Below are positions 5,849-7,197 of a DNA stretch of 7,197 nt, piece after piece; positions within the stretch are counted from its first letter, which is position 1, and every line of letters begins with the position of its first letter. The stretch comes from JBDRGC01 sp043818215 (GTDB lineage Bacteria; Chloroflexota; Anaerolineae; Anaerolineales; UBA11858). The DNA lies in the NCBI GenBank assembly GCA_043818215.1, contig JBDRGC010000101.1, positions 1 to 7,197 of the forward strand, read 5' to 3'. Made by a program: the position numbers and the translations under genes. The notes beneath the pieces are model-generated. The model worked only from the letters and a program-made list of their open reading frames with translations. It had not been told where the DNA came from and ran no database searches.

Positions 5849-6693
5849 CGGCGGCGGTCATCGGTCGGTGGTCGGTGGTCGGTGGTGAGTATACGATACA
5901 CTTCCCGTCGCGGCCAGCCAGACTCGAGGGCCACCCGCCGGGCGATTTGGGATGGGGCTTCGCCGCTCGGCAGGGACTCCGCGATAGCCGCCCGCACCCG
6001 GTCGGGAAGCCATCTCTCAGTTTCAGCGAGGGCACCCGCCACCACCAGCGTGATCTCTCCCCGAGGGGGAGTCTCACGAAAATGGGCCGCGGCCTGTGAG
6101 ATTCTTCCGCGAAAAATTTCCTCGTGAAGTTTGGTCAATTCCCGTGCCACTGCAATTTGTCGATCTCCAAAGACGGTTTGCATATCTTCCAGCGCGGCCA
6201 ACAGGCGGTGGGGAGATTCCAGAAAAATCAAAGTATACGGCAGGCTGGCAACTTCCTCGGCCATCCGTCTCCGGTCCCTGGTCTTGCGCGGCAGGTAGCC
6301 GAGGTATAGAAATCTGTCGGTGGGCAGGCCGGATGACACCAAAGCTGCAATGGGTGCGCTGGGGCCGGGGACGGGGCTGACGGTGTGACCGGCTTCCAGG
6401 GCCGCGCGCACCAGTTCGAAGCCCGGATCGTTGAGCGCCGGGGTGCCCGCATCGGAAACCAGGGCCACATCGCCAACTTCGAGTGCGGCCAGGATGCGGT
6501 CGAGTTTGCTGAGCTTGTTGTGCTCGTAGTAGCTGGTCAGTCGAGTCTGAATGTCGAAATGGGCCAGCAGCTTGCCGGTGTGACGGGTGTCCTCAGCCGC
6601 AATCAGGTTTACCTCCCGCAGCACGCGCAGCGCACGGGCGGTGATGTCTTCGAGATTGCCAATTGGGGTGGCGACGAGGTGGAGGGTGGGCAT
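5818..6693 (-). CDS. rsmI: 16S rRNA (cytidine1402-2'-O)-methyltransferase RsmI
   Basis: The 291-aa tetrapyrrole-methylase-fold enzyme uses S-adenosylmethionine to 2'-O-methylate C1402 in the decoding centre of 16S rRNA. Conserved blocks are LVATPIGNLEDIT (6-18), AEDTRHTGKLL (33-43), LVSDAGTPALNDPG (78-91), PVPGPSAPIAAL, FLYLGYLPRK, LESPHRLL, RELTKLHEEIFRG and GEITLVVAGA. The native C-terminal helix appears to end at REVYRIL (269). Residues 270-291 are encoded by repeats: 270-279 by four heptamers (5858-5885) and 280-291 by palindromic module A, which also supplies the TAA stop. The start is fixed by the family N-terminus (MPTLHLVATPIGN), but no Shine-Dalgarno sequence precedes it: only cagactcgcagactctt from an octamer array. 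Expression may rely on a leaderless or otherwise SD-independent start. Confidence 0.95.
   Translation of the reverse strand: MPTLHLVATPIGNLEDITARALRVLREVNLIAAEDTRHTGKLLAHFDIQTRLTSYYEHNKLSKLDRILAALEVGDVALVSDAGTPALNDPGFELVRAALEAGHTVSPVPGPSAPIAALVSSGLPTDRFLYLGYLPRKTRDRRRMAEEVASLPYTLIFLESPHRLLAALEDMQTVFGDRQIAVARELTKLHEEIFRGRISQAAAHFRETPPRGEITLVVAGALAETERWLPDRVRAAIAESLPSGEAPSQIARRVALESGWPRREVYRILTTDHRPPTDDRRRHLKQVQGMS
5858..5885. repeat. Heptamer repeat inside the rsmI 3' end
   Basis: Four 7-bp units, tcatcgg then tcggtgg three times, lie within the coding frame of rsmI and encode its residues 270-279. Related tcatcgg/tcgtcgg units occur at 6951-6978 outside genes, which marks this stretch as repeat material rather than ancestral rsmI sequence. 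Confidence 0.8.
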
Positions 6694-6695
6694 AA

Positions 6696-6751
6696 GAGTC
6701 TGCGAGTCTGCGAGTCTGCGAGTCTGCGGGTCAGCGGGTCAGCGATTCAAC
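6696..6751. repeat. Octamer tandem array adjoining the rsmI start
   Basis: Seven 8-bp units: gagtctgc four times (6696-6727), gggtcagc twice (6728-6743) and gattcaac (6744-6751). In rotated phase they match the tcRgcgaR octamers at 5651-5754. The array begins 2 bp upstream of the rsmI ATG and so occupies the position of its ribosome binding site. It leads directly into palindromic module B, just as the 5651 array leads into module A. Confidence 0.9.
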
Positions 6752-6759
6752 GAGATACG

Positions 6760-6867
6760 CCCCCCGAATGAATTCGGGGTCTAGTACTGGAAACATGCTA
6801 AAGCATGTTACGACACGCCCTGAACATGCTTTAGCATGTTTCTCATAGCAGCATAGAATTCATTCGA
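6760..6867. repeat. Palindromic module, copy B (complete)
   Basis: The module is bounded by an 11-bp inverted pair, cgaatgaattc (6765-6775) and gaattcattcg (6856-6866). Inside are hairpin ccccgaa-tgaa-ttcgggg (6762-6779), hairpin aacatgct-aa-agcatgtt (6792-6809) and its mirror aacatgct-tt-agcatgtt (6823-6840). The two inner hairpins are also reverse complements of each other, so the whole unit is a nested palindrome of about 105 bp. It carries no ORF of its own and resembles REP/MITE-type intergenic repeats. Confidence 0.93.
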
Positions 6868-6900
6868 GGCGGTCGGCGGTCGGCAGTCATCGGTCGGACA

Positions 6901-6934
6901 AGACCTTCCAGGTTTCCGAAAACCTGGAAGGTCT
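6901..6934. repeat. Perfect 15-bp-stem hairpin, copy 1
   Basis: Agaccttccaggttt (6901-6915) and aaacctggaaggtct (6920-6934) pair without mismatch around a ccga loop. No T-tract follows. An identical copy lies at 7146-7179. It follows palindromic module B after a short tcggc-rich spacer. Confidence 0.93.
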
Positions 6935-6950
6935 GGCGGCGAGTCGGTGA

Positions 6951-6990
6951 TCGTCGGTCGTCGGTCGTCGGTCATCGGTCGGCGAGTCAA
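6951..6990. repeat. Short heptamer array leading into module C
   Basis: Units tcgtcgg at 6951-6957, 6958-6964 and 6965-6971 are followed by tcatcgg (6972-6978) and tcggcgagtcaa (6979-6990). The terminal gagtcaa is the same tail seen at the end of the 5651-5754 array, again just before a palindromic module. Confidence 0.8.
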
Positions 6991-7002
6991 CAATCAAATC
7001 AG

Positions 7003-7110
7003 CCCCCCGAATGAATTCGGGGTCTGGTATTGGAAACATGCTAAAGCATGTTACGACATGTTCTGAACATGCTTTAGCATGTTTTTCGTAGCAGCATCGA
7101 ATTCATTCGA
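7003..7110. repeat. Palindromic module, copy C (complete)
   Basis: Copy C matches copy B at an offset of 243 bp with few substitutions. Its bounding pair is cgaatgaattc (7008-7018) and gaattcattcg (7099-7109). Its inner hairpins are at 7035-7052 and 7066-7083, the latter ending in a run of five T (7082-7086). All three copies in the window have the same orientation. Confidence 0.93.
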
Positions 7111-7145
7111 TGGCGGGTGGGCGGTCGGCAGTCATCGGTCGGACA

Positions 7146-7179
7146 AGACCTTCCAGGTTTCCGAAAACCTGGAAGGTCT
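7146..7179. repeat. Perfect 15-bp-stem hairpin, copy 2
   Basis: This is identical to the hairpin at 6901-6934, including the ccga loop, and the 18 bp after each copy are also identical up to the window edge. With module C it forms the second unit of a tandem duplication that probably continues beyond 7197. Confidence 0.93.
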
Positions 7180-7197
7180 GGCGGCGAGTCGGTGATC

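Noticed and set aside
6808..6993. 61-codon minus-strand frame across module B and the 15-bp hairpin
   Set aside because: It consists entirely of repeat DNA and has no ribosome site. Its similarity to the RsmI tail reflects the shared repeat, not a gene.
5651..7197. Possible CRISPR array
   Set aside because: Units are 7-8 bp without spacers, or about 105-bp palindromes; there is no 23-47 bp repeat with unique spacers and no cas gene.
1..7197. Insertion sequence or transposase, tRNA or rRNA genes
   Set aside because: No transposase-like protein is visible, and no tRNA cloverleaf with conserved TYC-arm sequence or rRNA segment was found on either strand by eye.

Overview
The window is an ordinary-looking bacterial chromosomal segment whose intergenic spaces are packed with short tandem arrays and palindromic repeats. 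Gene content is a PGI/PMI of the archaeal/bacterial bifunctional type, a cytoplasmic sulfite-oxidase-like molybdoenzyme, a UPF0173 metallo-hydrolase, RsmI and a membrane protein ending in zinc ribbons. Together with GC-rich codon use and the repeat style, this suggests a Chloroflexota (Anaerolineae-like) genome, possibly from a metagenome. That placement is inference from protein families and style, not from a marker gene.

Layout. Bases 1-190 form a Y-shaped palindromic element with a perfect 28-bp outer stem. It is followed on the + strand by a 504-aa protein (241-1755) with six predicted membrane spans and two C-terminal zinc ribbons. A 339-bp gap (1756-2094) holds 23-bp tandem repeats, a second pair of direct repeats, several perfect hairpins and a terminator-like hairpin. 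Next comes an AT-richer + strand MNT nucleotidyltransferase (2095-2415) of the MntA antitoxin type. Its usual HEPN toxin partner is reduced to a 12-codon stump that still has a Shine-Dalgarno sequence and an overlapping start. A strong terminator closes the unit.

Everything else is on the minus strand. A likely three-gene operon runs UPF0173 hydrolase (4335-3652), sulfite-oxidase-like protein (3638-3000) and REC-only response regulator (2990-2619). Upstream of it are PGI/PMI (5627-4569) and rsmI (6693-5818). A heptamer array (4392-4570) lies between pgi and the hydrolase and runs into the pgi stop codon. Octamer arrays and a palindromic module surround rsmI.

From 5651 to the right edge, three copies of one palindromic module (A, B, C) are mixed with octamer and heptamer arrays and with a perfect 15-bp-stem hairpin present twice. 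Copies B and C belong to a roughly 243-bp tandem duplication. The most notable observation is that the last 22 codons of rsmI, including its stop codon, are made of this repeat material. Another octamer array abuts its start codon, so no Shine-Dalgarno sequence is visible there. I find no convincing new multi-gene system. The interesting signals are the repeat ecology, the decayed HEPN/MNT pair and the uncharacterised membrane zinc-ribbon protein.
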